Part shown: piece by piece, positions 24,605 through 31,971 of the stretch
Layout of the letters: each line of letters begins with the position of its first letter
Numbering within the stretch: position 1 is the first letter of the stretch
Source of the DNA: Thermodesulfovibrionia bacterium
Lineage (GTDB): Bacteria; Nitrospirota; Thermodesulfovibrionia; UBA6902
Direction of reading: 5' to 3'
DNA length: 36,180 nucleotides
NCBI GenBank assembly: GCA_020053105.1
Contig: JAGVNU010000064.1
Coordinates: 1-36,180, forward strand
The notes under the pieces: generated by a model
What the model was told of the DNA's origin: nothing
The model's database searches: none
Seen by the model: the letters and a program-made list of their open reading frames with translations, nothing else
Program-made: the position numbers and the translations under genes

Positions 24605-24781
24605 CTACGCGTTGCGAATAAGCTTACGCCACGAGTTCAGATATTCTTCAGTGACCTCGTCGATATCATGGTCCTTCTTTGCGTGCTCAGAAGCTTTCTT
24701 TAACACCTCTTCTTCTGTCTTGCCGCGTGCAATAAAATCGCAGTTCACACCGACGTCTTTACATTTAAGTACTTTTTCCAT
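24605..24781 (-). CDS. DUF1059 family small protein
   Basis: ATG at 24779-24781 with a strong GGAGG ribosome site, TAG at 24605-24607; 58 residues. The pattern MEKVLKCKDVGVNCDFIARG followed by KTEEEVLKKASEHAKKDHD is the DUF1059 family ('K.L.C.D.G..C.f...g.teeEvl....eHa...H'). The two cysteines (7 and 14) and the histidines of EHAKKDH look like a small metal site; the family is described as predicted metal-binding, with no established function known to me. It is antisense to, and explains, a spurious plus-strand frame of 137 codons. Confidence 0.85.
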   Translation of the reverse strand: MEKVLKCKDVGVNCDFIARGKTEEEVLKKASEHAKKDHDIDEVTEEYLNSWRKLIRNA

Positions 24782-24948
24782 GACTTACCTCCTTAAAGTT
24801 ATATGCAATCCAGCCAAATTTTTTCTACGCAGAACCGGCTGGTCAGCAAACCGGTTCCCGACTTGTACGCATTCCTTCTTGTTCAGAGATTATACCCTGA
24901 ACCAACGGGAATCTTACCTTAAAGATATCAGGCCGGTAACCCGCCGCC

Positions 24949-24962
24949 ATGATTTAAATCAT
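24949..24962. promoter_or_regulatory. Perfect palindrome ATGATTTAAATCAT, FNR/CRP-family-like operator
   Basis: A 14-bp perfect palindrome whose TGAT-N4-ATCA core matches the FNR box TTGAT-N4-ATCAA in 8 of 10 positions. It lies about 170 nt upstream of the DUF1059 start and 100 nt beyond the stop of the large cytochrome gene, so its target, if any, is more likely the DUF1059 transcript. Confidence 0.35.
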
Positions 24963-25062
24963 ATTAACGCGGGCATGGAACTTCAGGAGGAAAGCAATTG
25001 GAGTCAATGTATCTTTGAAGCCTGACCCTGTCCAGTCACAAATATACCAGAAATGTTCAGGG

Positions 25063-27606
25063 TCACTCCCCGTAACAATCGAAAATGTCCCCGAAGAAAT
25101 CAACAGAGGACCATGGAGAAACAGCCCCGCTTATTGCGTCGCGCGCCCTTACCCGCCAGTACATGCCCGTACAACTCGTGGAGAAAGTGTAAACAGTTTC
25201 GGAAGTCCATCCTGATACGAACGCCGGAGCAGTGAAAGTGTTCTGATAGGCCACTTCAACATAATACTCAACAGGGTCGCCTTCAGGGTCGGCAACAGCG
25301 TTCCACTGAAGCGTGATATTGCGGGGGTCGCCTCCGCTGTCAAAATCCGGTTCAGGGACCAGTGAAACAGCAGGCGGTGAACCGGGCGATGTCACAATAA
25401 ATGCATCCGTCACCCATGAAGAAATCAGCCGCGTATCAGTGCGCACCGCGTCTCTGGCCCTTACCCTCCAATACCATGTAGCTGCGGTCTCCACTGTTAC
25501 GGACCAGCTTGGCGACGTTATCCAACCGGAGCCGTAGTTGGGACTGTTGTAAGCCGGGTTATCATCTACCTCAACATAATACTCTGTAAAGGAAGGAGGC
25601 CCGGCTGCTGACGTGGCCGGGTACCATTCAACCTGGACCAGCGCGTCAGTGGTGCTTGTCACGTCCGGCTCAGGTATTATCACCGGGGCAGTTTGAGCAG
25701 AAGGCGCAGGGTAGTTGATCAGTTTGTCAATCTCGCCGGTGTGGCAATCGTAACAATAAATTGCAGGGCCGTTCCATATGGCCCCGGAATGGCAGGCGCC
25801 GGCACAGAAACCAAAACCATTCCCCGGCGTTCCTCCACCGCTATAGGAAAAATTATTGACCCAGTCACTATTGCTGGAGACCTCTATGCTTCCGTTAGCA
25901 TGAGCGCTCCCGTAATGGCATGTGTCACACGTCATCGGCAGCCATGATACAGCATGATGGTCGGAATTGATATGTTTAAGATGTGTCCCTGTGGCCGGAG
26001 GATATCCGTGACAGGAATTGCACGCCAGCGCACCGCTGCCCCATACGGGATTTGAATAAGACGTAGGGCCCCCTGTGCCGGCGCTGTTCTGCACATTGCT
26101 GTGACAGGATATATTGGAACATTGACCGTATGAGTCAAACATCGCTGCGGTGCCGCTATAGCTGCCGCTGCTTACCCTGTTGTCACTTGCAAATGTCACG
26201 GCAACCTGACTGTCAGCATGTGTGTTCGCATAATCGGAATGACAGAGTGTGCAGGTCAGATTAAGATCAGGGGCCGTGTCGCCTGTGTGCTTCTTATGAC
26301 TTCCAAGAGCAGGCGGATTGGCGTTTGTTGCCAGATGACAATCACCGCAATTTACACCCGCAGCGTCCCATGCGGGAGTTGTATTTACCCCATTGCCCCA
26401 TTTTGTTCCGTCAGGCAGTTCGCCGTGGCAATAGATATTTGAGCATGTTTTTGATCCTGCTGCAGGTTCGATAACCGTTGTATCCGCTCCACTGCTGTCA
26501 TAACCGGCCGCTGCCTGCCCGTCGTATACTCCACCGTTATAGACCCCGCCAAAAAGCGAGAATCCTATCGTTATGTCCTGCGGGGCGCCGTCATTGTGCG
26601 TGGCGCCAGAACCCACGCTGTTATAATGACAATAATCACAGGAATAAAATTTATCGTTTACATGCTTATTATGAGCGCCTGCTGTCGCTGAACCGGTGGC
26701 CCCGGGATTATTGACAAGGCCGTCCGGGCCTCCGGTCGCTGTACTGACCACCGGGGGATAACCATGACACCCGTCACAGCCCGATCCCTTAAACCCGTTC
26801 GCGTGCTTGTGGCAAACCGTACATTTTAATCCGGTGTTGTGAATATGGCTGCCTGACGCATTGTTTCTGTGATATACCGTTTGCGTATGGCAGGATTCAC
26901 AGATCCCGTCATAGGTCGTGTCACCGTCCGCAAAGGAATTTGTTCCCGTGCTATTAAAAAACTTGACCGACATGTTACCGCTGTTGGGGGTTTCAATCGT
27001 GCTTTCTATAAGTTTCCCGTACACTATTGCAAACGTGTTCCCGCCAGCGGCCTTCGACAGGTCTACCGGGCCGGATATCGTCAGGGTATCTGCGGTATTG
27101 CCCGAGATCCTGTATTTATATCTCAGCTGTGCCGTATTTGGGATAACCACAAGCCCCTGGTATTTATTCGTGATCCAGCCTGCCCCTGACTTTGTCAGCG
27201 TTGTCGCGGTAACGTTTGTCGAATTCCCTGAGTAAAGATAACTGGAACTCCCGTATGTGTCAGCCTGTTTTTGATAGTGAGGGTTGTGGCAGGTCTTGCA
27301 CTCAATAGACCAGTTTCCGTATCCGTTGTCCGTCTGCAGGCTGGAATGGGTCCTCACATAAGGAGCATCAATGTCGTTGTGACAACTCCAGCAAAGGGTG
27401 TTAAACTGCGTGTCATCTATGTCCTGGGGGACGTGCGCTGTCCATGGCGGCAGCAGGGAAGGCTCTGACCCGTAGACAAAATGACAGGAATAACATCCGA
27501 TGCTGTTTCCGCTGAAATGGGGATAATCAAGGGCATGCCCCTTTGCAGGCATGAGACTTGCCGCCAGGGCTGATGCTATAAATATTATGATTACATACTT
27601 TTTCAT
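25063..27606 (-). CDS. Secreted multihaem cytochrome c (about 15 haem motifs) with CX3CH and CX4CH sites and fibronectin-like domains
   Basis: An 847-residue protein with a signal peptide (KKYVIIIFIASALAASLMP, cleavage after GHA). I count 12 CXXCH sites (CYSCH, CWSCH, CKTCH, CESCH, CTVCH, CDGCH, CDYCH, CGDCH, CTLCH, CNSCH, CDTCH, CYDCH), two CX4CH sites (CSNIYCH, CSNISCH) and one CX3CH site (CAGACH, codons near 25786-25806). The alternating CX4CH/CXXCH block with CHGYPP is the Geobacter-type 'CxxxxCH...CXXCH' domain. Residues about 660-835 form two fibronectin III-like domains (VQVEWYPATS, LQWNAVADPEGDPVEYYVEV, each ending WYWRVRARDA or similar). No membrane anchor or outer-membrane signal is visible. 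It is probably extracellular and co-transcribed with the NHL/PKD gene 60 nt upstream, in an electron-transfer role. Confidence 0.9.
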   Translation of the reverse strand: MKKYVIIIFIASALAASLMPAKGHALDYPHFSGNSIGCYSCHFVYGSEPSLLPPWTAHVPQDIDDTQFNTLCWSCHNDIDAPYVRTHSSLQTDNGYGNWSIECKTCHNPHYQKQADTYGSSSYLYSGNSTNVTATTLTKSGAGWITNKYQGLVVIPNTAQLRYKYRISGNTADTLTISGPVDLSKAAGGNTFAIVYGKLIESTIETPNSGNMSVKFFNSTGTNSFADGDTTYDGICESCHTQTVYHRNNASGSHIHNTGLKCTVCHKHANGFKGSGCDGCHGYPPVVSTATGGPDGLVNNPGATGSATAGAHNKHVNDKFYSCDYCHYNSVGSGATHNDGAPQDITIGFSLFGGVYNGGVYDGQAAAGYDSSGADTTVIEPAAGSKTCSNIYCHGELPDGTKWGNGVNTTPAWDAAGVNCGDCHLATNANPPALGSHKKHTGDTAPDLNLTCTLCHSDYANTHADSQVAVTFASDNRVSSGSYSGTAAMFDSYGQCSNISCHSNVQNSAGTGGPTSYSNPVWGSGALACNSCHGYPPATGTHLKHINSDHHAVSWLPMTCDTCHYGSAHANGSIEVSSNSDWVNNFSYSGGGTPGNGFGFCAGACHSGAIWNGPAIYCYDCHTGEIDKLINYPAPSAQTAPVIIPEPDVTSTTDALVQVEWYPATSAAGPPSFTEYYVEVDDNPAYNSPNYGSGWITSPSWSVTVETAATWYWRVRARDAVRTDTRLISSWVTDAFIVTSPGSPPAVSLVPEPDFDSGGDPRNITLQWNAVADPEGDPVEYYVEVAYQNTFTAPAFVSGWTSETVYTFSTSCTGMYWRVRARDAISGAVSPWSSVDFFGDIFDCYGE

Positions 27607-27666
27607 GGCTCTTATTACTGTGTCTCTTTATTTGCATAGCCGATGCTGAAAAATTTCAATAAACGA

Positions 27667-29754
27667 CTATTGCAGGATAAAGCCTCCTGTCGATAATAAT
27701 CCGTTATTAATTATTATAGTCCCGTTGAGTATCGTTTCTCCGCTGTTGTCCGTATAGCCGCAATCATATCCGCCGGCCAGAGAAACGTTTATGTTTCGGT
27801 CTGCGATGAGGTCCTCGCTTAAGCTCATGGCCTGACTGAGAATGACAGCTCCGTCCGCAGCGTCATTGTAGGCATCCTGAAGCGTGGAATAATATGCCGC
27901 GCCCATCATCACCGGAAGATTCTGACATCCTGAGGGACCTGCCGCTATGTAATCAGCCCTTGTCAATACCGCTTCGCTTCCATCCGCGTCCCTGACTGTA
28001 AGGCACACACTGTATGTCCCGGCTTCATAAGTATGCGACGGACTGACGTCGCTGGAATCGGGAGTTGCGTTACAATCAAAATCCCATTCGTACGTTAACG
28101 GCTGATCATAGCCGGTGGAATTGTTATTGAAATGGACATTTAGCGGCGCAGACCCGGAGAGCGCATCTCCTGTGAAATCCGCATCCGGTACCGCATCCGA
28201 GATGATGGCCGTTGCCGTCGCATATCCGGATTGACCTGCGTTGCCGGTCACCCTGAGAGCTATGTCATACAAACCGCTTAAAGCAAAGGTGTGCTCCTGT
28301 CCAGGAACAGCGGATGAATATTCATATGTTCCGTCATTGCCGATGTCCCACTCGTAACTGATGATGCACCCGCTGGAAGATGAGGCGTCAAGCATTACAG
28401 GCTGTCCTTCTATGCTGGTATAAGAGGCCACTGCATCAGCGATGAAAGGCACAGGCGCTGCTGTCAGCTCAACCTGAATAATCTCCGTATCTCCGGATGC
28501 AGCGCTGACTCTTACAGCGCCGCTGTATTGCCCGGCAGCCAGACCGTCAAGATCTGTTCCGATGTTTAAAGAAGAAACTCCTGCTGCCGGCGCAGACCCT
28601 GATGCCGCTGAAAGTGTTATCCAGCTTTCATCTGTGGCTGCGGTCCAGTTCAGGACTGCAGCGCCGTTATTGGCGATATCAACAACCTGCCGGGCAGGCA
28701 CTGTGCACTGCCCGTCTGCATAAGAAAGAATCAGGGGCGACACAGCCATGTTTGTAAATGACTCTATTCCGAAAACATCCACCCTGTCTGCAAGAAGTGA
28801 GGCAATATAGAGCTTATTGTTTTTGCCGATGGTAATCCCCATGGGGGTCCTCAAGGGAAAATCCATATCATATACGGCACCCAGGTACATATCGCTATTT
28901 CCATTTGAGGCATCACCGTCGTCTCCGTATACAAACACTACATTGTAAAACGAATCCGTGACATATATTCTCCCCTGGCCGTCGACTGCCATATGCTGGG
29001 GCCTGAACATCTCCCCTCTGAGCATGTCCGTCCCATATTTGCTCAGGCTGCTCCTGAAACTCCCATCAGGATTGAACTTCTGAATACGCGCCCCGTCGAC
29101 CAGCGCCCCGTAAGAATCATATATCAATCCGCGATCCAGAATGATAATCTCACCTGTGGCTTCTGATATCTCTACTGAGGTCGGACTGTTGAATTTGCCG
29201 TCAGGTGTCAGTGCAGTCCCGCTTCCTGGTCCCCCGATATATCCGATATAGGAGCCATCGGAATTATACATTCTGATCATGTTCATTCCCTTGTCAACGA
29301 CATAGACCCTGCCCGCGCCGTCTAACGCTATATCGTTGGGCTGGATAAATTCCCCGTCTCCCTGGCCGAGCTTGAACAGGAAACTCAAGCCTGCATCGTA
29401 AACCGCCACATACCCCTCAGTTTTGTCACCGGCATATATTCTTCCGTTGCCGTCAACCGCTACGCTTATGGGACTTTTAAATCCCTGAATGGATGACTTA
29501 AACGTCCCGCTCTGACTGTAAATACGCACGCGTTTATTGCTCGACTCCGCCACATAGATACTGCCATTGCCGTCAAGGTCAACCGCTGTCGGCGCATTTA
29601 CGCCTGATGTGACCGGCTGAAGCCTGTTATAAACGGGCATCCCCTCTGCCTGTGCGGTATGTACATACCACAGGATTAAACAGAGTGTAACGGCAGCAAG
29701 GCCCTTCTTCCTCCGGATTTTATTCCCTTCTGTAGTTATCTCTGTTTTCTTCAT
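27667..29754 (-). CDS. Secreted NHL-repeat / BACON / PKD domain protein
   Basis: A 695-residue protein with a signal peptide (basic KIRRKKG, LAAVTLCLILWYV, cleavage near AQA). Residues about 50-325 are six NHL propeller repeats ('P..iavD..GriYv.D....rv..y'). Residues about 345-430 are a BACON-like domain (LNWTAATDESWITLSAASG). Two PKD domains follow (about 435-520 and 525-610; both with 'YEWDF/YEWDI' and 'tY..AGtYsV.LTV'). The last 80 residues (YSTLQDAYNDAADGAVILSQ ... LNGTIIINNGLL) are a C-terminal module I recall from extracellular proteins of Geobacter and Nitrospirota. All domains are adhesive or protein-binding, so it may organise or anchor the cytochrome encoded 60 nt downstream. Confidence 0.85.
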   Translation of the reverse strand: MKKTEITTEGNKIRRKKGLAAVTLCLILWYVHTAQAEGMPVYNRLQPVTSGVNAPTAVDLDGNGSIYVAESSNKRVRIYSQSGTFKSSIQGFKSPISVAVDGNGRIYAGDKTEGYVAVYDAGLSFLFKLGQGDGEFIQPNDIALDGAGRVYVVDKGMNMIRMYNSDGSYIGYIGGPGSGTALTPDGKFNSPTSVEISEATGEIIILDRGLIYDSYGALVDGARIQKFNPDGSFRSSLSKYGTDMLRGEMFRPQHMAVDGQGRIYVTDSFYNVVFVYGDDGDASNGNSDMYLGAVYDMDFPLRTPMGITIGKNNKLYIASLLADRVDVFGIESFTNMAVSPLILSYADGQCTVPARQVVDIANNGAAVLNWTAATDESWITLSAASGSAPAAGVSSLNIGTDLDGLAAGQYSGAVRVSAASGDTEIIQVELTAAPVPFIADAVASYTSIEGQPVMLDASSSSGCIISYEWDIGNDGTYEYSSAVPGQEHTFALSGLYDIALRVTGNAGQSGYATATAIISDAVPDADFTGDALSGSAPLNVHFNNNSTGYDQPLTYEWDFDCNATPDSSDVSPSHTYEAGTYSVCLTVRDADGSEAVLTRADYIAAGPSGCQNLPVMMGAAYYSTLQDAYNDAADGAVILSQAMSLSEDLIADRNINVSLAGGYDCGYTDNSGETILNGTIIINNGLLSTGGFILQ

Positions 29755-30094
29755 GATATATTATTCTGGCTCAATGTATATAAATCTTTAATCCGCCTCC
29801 AGTCCTGAATAGAATTCAATATTCAACTATTAATTTAAAATGCAATGATTATGCCAGCGGCAGAAGACTGTAAAATCGTGAGGTTATTCACCTGGAAGAC
29901 AGAGGTCCCTTCATAGGCATGGTCGCTTGACCGATAGATTCCGGTCTTTACACCACTTCATTTAATCTGCCCAACATATAACTTGTTGATTATCAACGAT
30001 AATCCGTCCAGAGGACGTATTGGCACATTCATTGCACTATATACAAAATATAGATTTATTGATTTCCTCCGCATAATAAGAAGGAGTGGCGGCA
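29755..30094. other. Divergent intergenic region with a small palindrome
   Basis: A 340-bp AT-rich region between divergent transcripts. It contains the odd palindrome GTTGAT-T-ATCAAC at 29985-29997. No convincing -35/-10 pair was found on either strand, and no further gene. Confidence 0.35.
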
Positions 30095-30253
30095 ATGATG
30101 CTTTTTTTTCTGGGACTGGTCATAGGTTCCATCGGCGGTATGATAATGATGGCAATGTTTCTGACCGGAAAAAGCAGGGAGTCATCATTTAATGAAAATA
30201 AGCATGGTCCATCAGGCTCCGCCACAACTGGCGATTGTACAGAGAAGCATTGA
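30095..30253 (+). CDS. 52-residue membrane protein (DUF3789-like)
   Basis: Two successive ATGs at 30095 with AAGGAG 8 nt upstream, TGA at 30251-30253. The sequence opens MMLFFLGLVIGSIGGMIMMAMFL, a single Gly- and Met-rich helix, then a polar tail of 29 residues with one cysteine. DUF3789-type proteins have the same 'F.LGL.IG...G...M' helix; the match is by appearance only. It sits 24 nt before the CxxC-module membrane protein and is probably transcribed with it. Confidence 0.55.
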   Translation: MMLFFLGLVIGSIGGMIMMAMFLTGKSRESSFNENKHGPSGSATTGDCTEKH

Positions 30254-30277
30254 ACCTGACAGTATGACAAAAATAAT

Positions 30278-30796
30278 ATGAAGCCAAAAAAAATAAAGTA
30301 TACGCTTATAGGTCTATTAATCGCAGTGGGGTTCTGGTTCCTTGATTCCGCAATCCACTTTTTTTTATATGGGGAATATCAGTTTGAATTAGTCCCCCGG
30401 GACCTCAATGAACTCTGGATGCGTACGGCAATCCTGTTCCTCGTCACCGGCTTCGGCATATACATTGATATTTCCATCAGCCGGATGAAGAAAGTACTGG
30501 ATGAGCGGGACCAATTGCATTTGAAACTGCAGGAGACGCTTACGCTGCTTCTGGGAGGTTTCGTATCCATCTGCTGTGAATGCAAGAAGGTGCGCCTTCC
30601 GGACAAAGGGGGAAAAGGCAATGAAACCTGGGACAGCATTGAGTCGTACATTTCACATCATTCTAAGATACAGTTCAGTCACGGTTACTGCCCTGAATGC
30701 GAAAGGAAATTTAGCCGGGAGATAGATGAGAGAATCAGCCGGCATCAGTCTGAAGCCCTTTCAGTGCCGCTGAGGCTCGTAAAACAGAATACGTAA
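30278..30796 (+). CDS. Membrane-anchored CxxC...CPxC module protein
   Basis: A 172-residue protein with two membrane helices (IGLLIAVGFWFLDSAIHFFLY and MRTAILFLVTGFGIYIDI), a short coiled-coil (ISRMKKVLDERDQLHLKLQETL) and a C-terminal module of about 65 residues: ICCECKKVR ... W-D-S-I-E-S-Y-I-S-H-H ... FSHGYCPEC. The same module ends the convergent PAS protein and occurs, as I recall, at the C-terminus of PAS proteins and histidine kinases of many Deltaproteobacteria and Nitrospirota, usually without a named domain. The cysteine pairs and conserved His suggest a zinc or redox site. There is no kinase, GGDEF or other output domain, so it resembles a sensor input with only the module left. No Shine-Dalgarno is obvious. 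Confidence 0.7.
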   Translation: MKPKKIKYTLIGLLIAVGFWFLDSAIHFFLYGEYQFELVPRDLNELWMRTAILFLVTGFGIYIDISISRMKKVLDERDQLHLKLQETLTLLLGGFVSICCECKKVRLPDKGGKGNETWDSIESYISHHSKIQFSHGYCPECERKFSREIDERISRHQSEALSVPLRLVKQNT

Positions 30797-30807
30797 TTAA
30801 AACTTCA

Positions 30808-31545
30808 CTAGATATTGGTTTTGAAGACTTCCTCGTAAGTTTCAGGGCTCTCTTTTTTCAGGCAGTCGGGACAGATCCCGTGGGTAAATGACGCGTCCGA
30901 GTGTTCCCTGATGTAGGTTTCGACTTTCTTCCAGTACCCTTTATCATCACGTATTTTTTTGCACCAGGCGCAGATAGGTATCAGTCCGGTCAGCGTCTTG
31001 ATCTTGGCGAGGGCGTCTTTGAGTTCGAGGATGAGTTTTTCCCGTACCTGCTCAGCAAGCTTGCGTCCCGCAATGTCCTTCTGAAGCTGCTCATTGAGCC
31101 TTGACAGCTCTGTTGTCCGCTCAATTACCAGCACTTCCAGGTGCTGCCGGTAATTGTTTAATTCTTCCGCAGCGCGTTTTTGCTCTGTGATATCATGCCA
31201 GATGGTTTGAAAAACATTATTACCGGAGAGATTCAATGCCCGTGTCATTACATGAACATCCCTTATCTCGCCGTTCTTGGCCCTGTGTCTGACCTCAAAT
31301 TCAGCGCTGCCTTTACCCAGCACCTCCCGTATGCTGGACGCTATCTCTTCCGGACTCTGGAACGGATCAATGTCAGGGATACGAAGCCTGGCGAATTCTT
31401 CCCTTGTATAACCAAGCTCACGGTGGGCCGTTTCATTAAAGTCTGTGATGTTCCCACAGTTGTCAATAAGCAGAATGCCATAAGGGGACTGCTCAAATAT
31501 CGCCCGGTACCGCAACTCGGCCTCATGTATTTTTTTCATATCCAT
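30808..31545 (-). CDS. PAS protein ending in a CxxC...CPxC module, no kinase domain
   Basis: A 245-residue soluble protein. Residues about 8-125 are a PAS domain with PAC (AIFEQSPYGILLIDNCGNITDFNETAHRELGY ... TIWHDITEQKR). A coiled coil (about 130-175) leads into IPICAWCKKIRDDKGYWKKVE and FTHGICPDC, the same module as in the neighbouring membrane protein; the two copies share CxxCKK(I/V)R, W..(V/I)E(T/S)YI..HS and F(T/S)HG.CP(D/E)C. It has no histidine kinase, GGDEF or receiver domain. GAGGGGG precedes the ATG at 31543-31545. Its stop is 11 nt from that of the convergent module gene. It may pass a redox or ligand signal by protein contact. Confidence 0.85.
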   Translation of the reverse strand: MDMKKIHEAELRYRAIFEQSPYGILLIDNCGNITDFNETAHRELGYTREEFARLRIPDIDPFQSPEEIASSIREVLGKGSAEFEVRHRAKNGEIRDVHVMTRALNLSGNNVFQTIWHDITEQKRAAEELNNYRQHLEVLVIERTTELSRLNEQLQKDIAGRKLAEQVREKLILELKDALAKIKTLTGLIPICAWCKKIRDDKGYWKKVETYIREHSDASFTHGICPDCLKKESPETYEEVFKTNI

Positions 31546-31971
31546 TACCCCCTCAAATTGAACAAATCAGAAATTTTTTTTGATATCATCCTATCAATCT
31601 CATATACGTCTTTAAATCTTAATGGGCAGCTGATCTTAATGTTGCGATACAGTAAGCGCTTCCTGAATAAATGCAATCAATATGCCAGCGTGTGTTACCG
31701 GAATTATTATTTGATAACACAGGGCGTTATATAATTTAATAAAAATAAATGGGCCTGCATTACAGATATCATCTGGTATTTGCACCTGTCCGCATCAGTT
31801 ATTTCACCGGATGCAGTCCCCTATGTGGCAGCGGACCTTCATGTCGAAGAACCATAAATTTATTATTGCCATACAGGCTCTTTCATTAAATGCGCTGGTT
31901 CTGTAACAATATTAAACGCAAACAGAATATTTCACACAGAACAACTATCCGGTCCTGAATGGACATCTAAG
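31546..31971. other. 426-bp divergent intergenic region
   Basis: AT-rich non-coding stretch between the PAS gene and the TMTC-like gene. I see no ORF with a ribosome site, no RNA gene and no clear promoter in it. Confidence 0.4.

Noticed and set aside
24612-25025. 137-codon plus-strand frame
   Set aside because: Its first half is antisense to the DUF1059 gene, which has a strong ribosome site and a family match; the rest shows no protein-like pattern.
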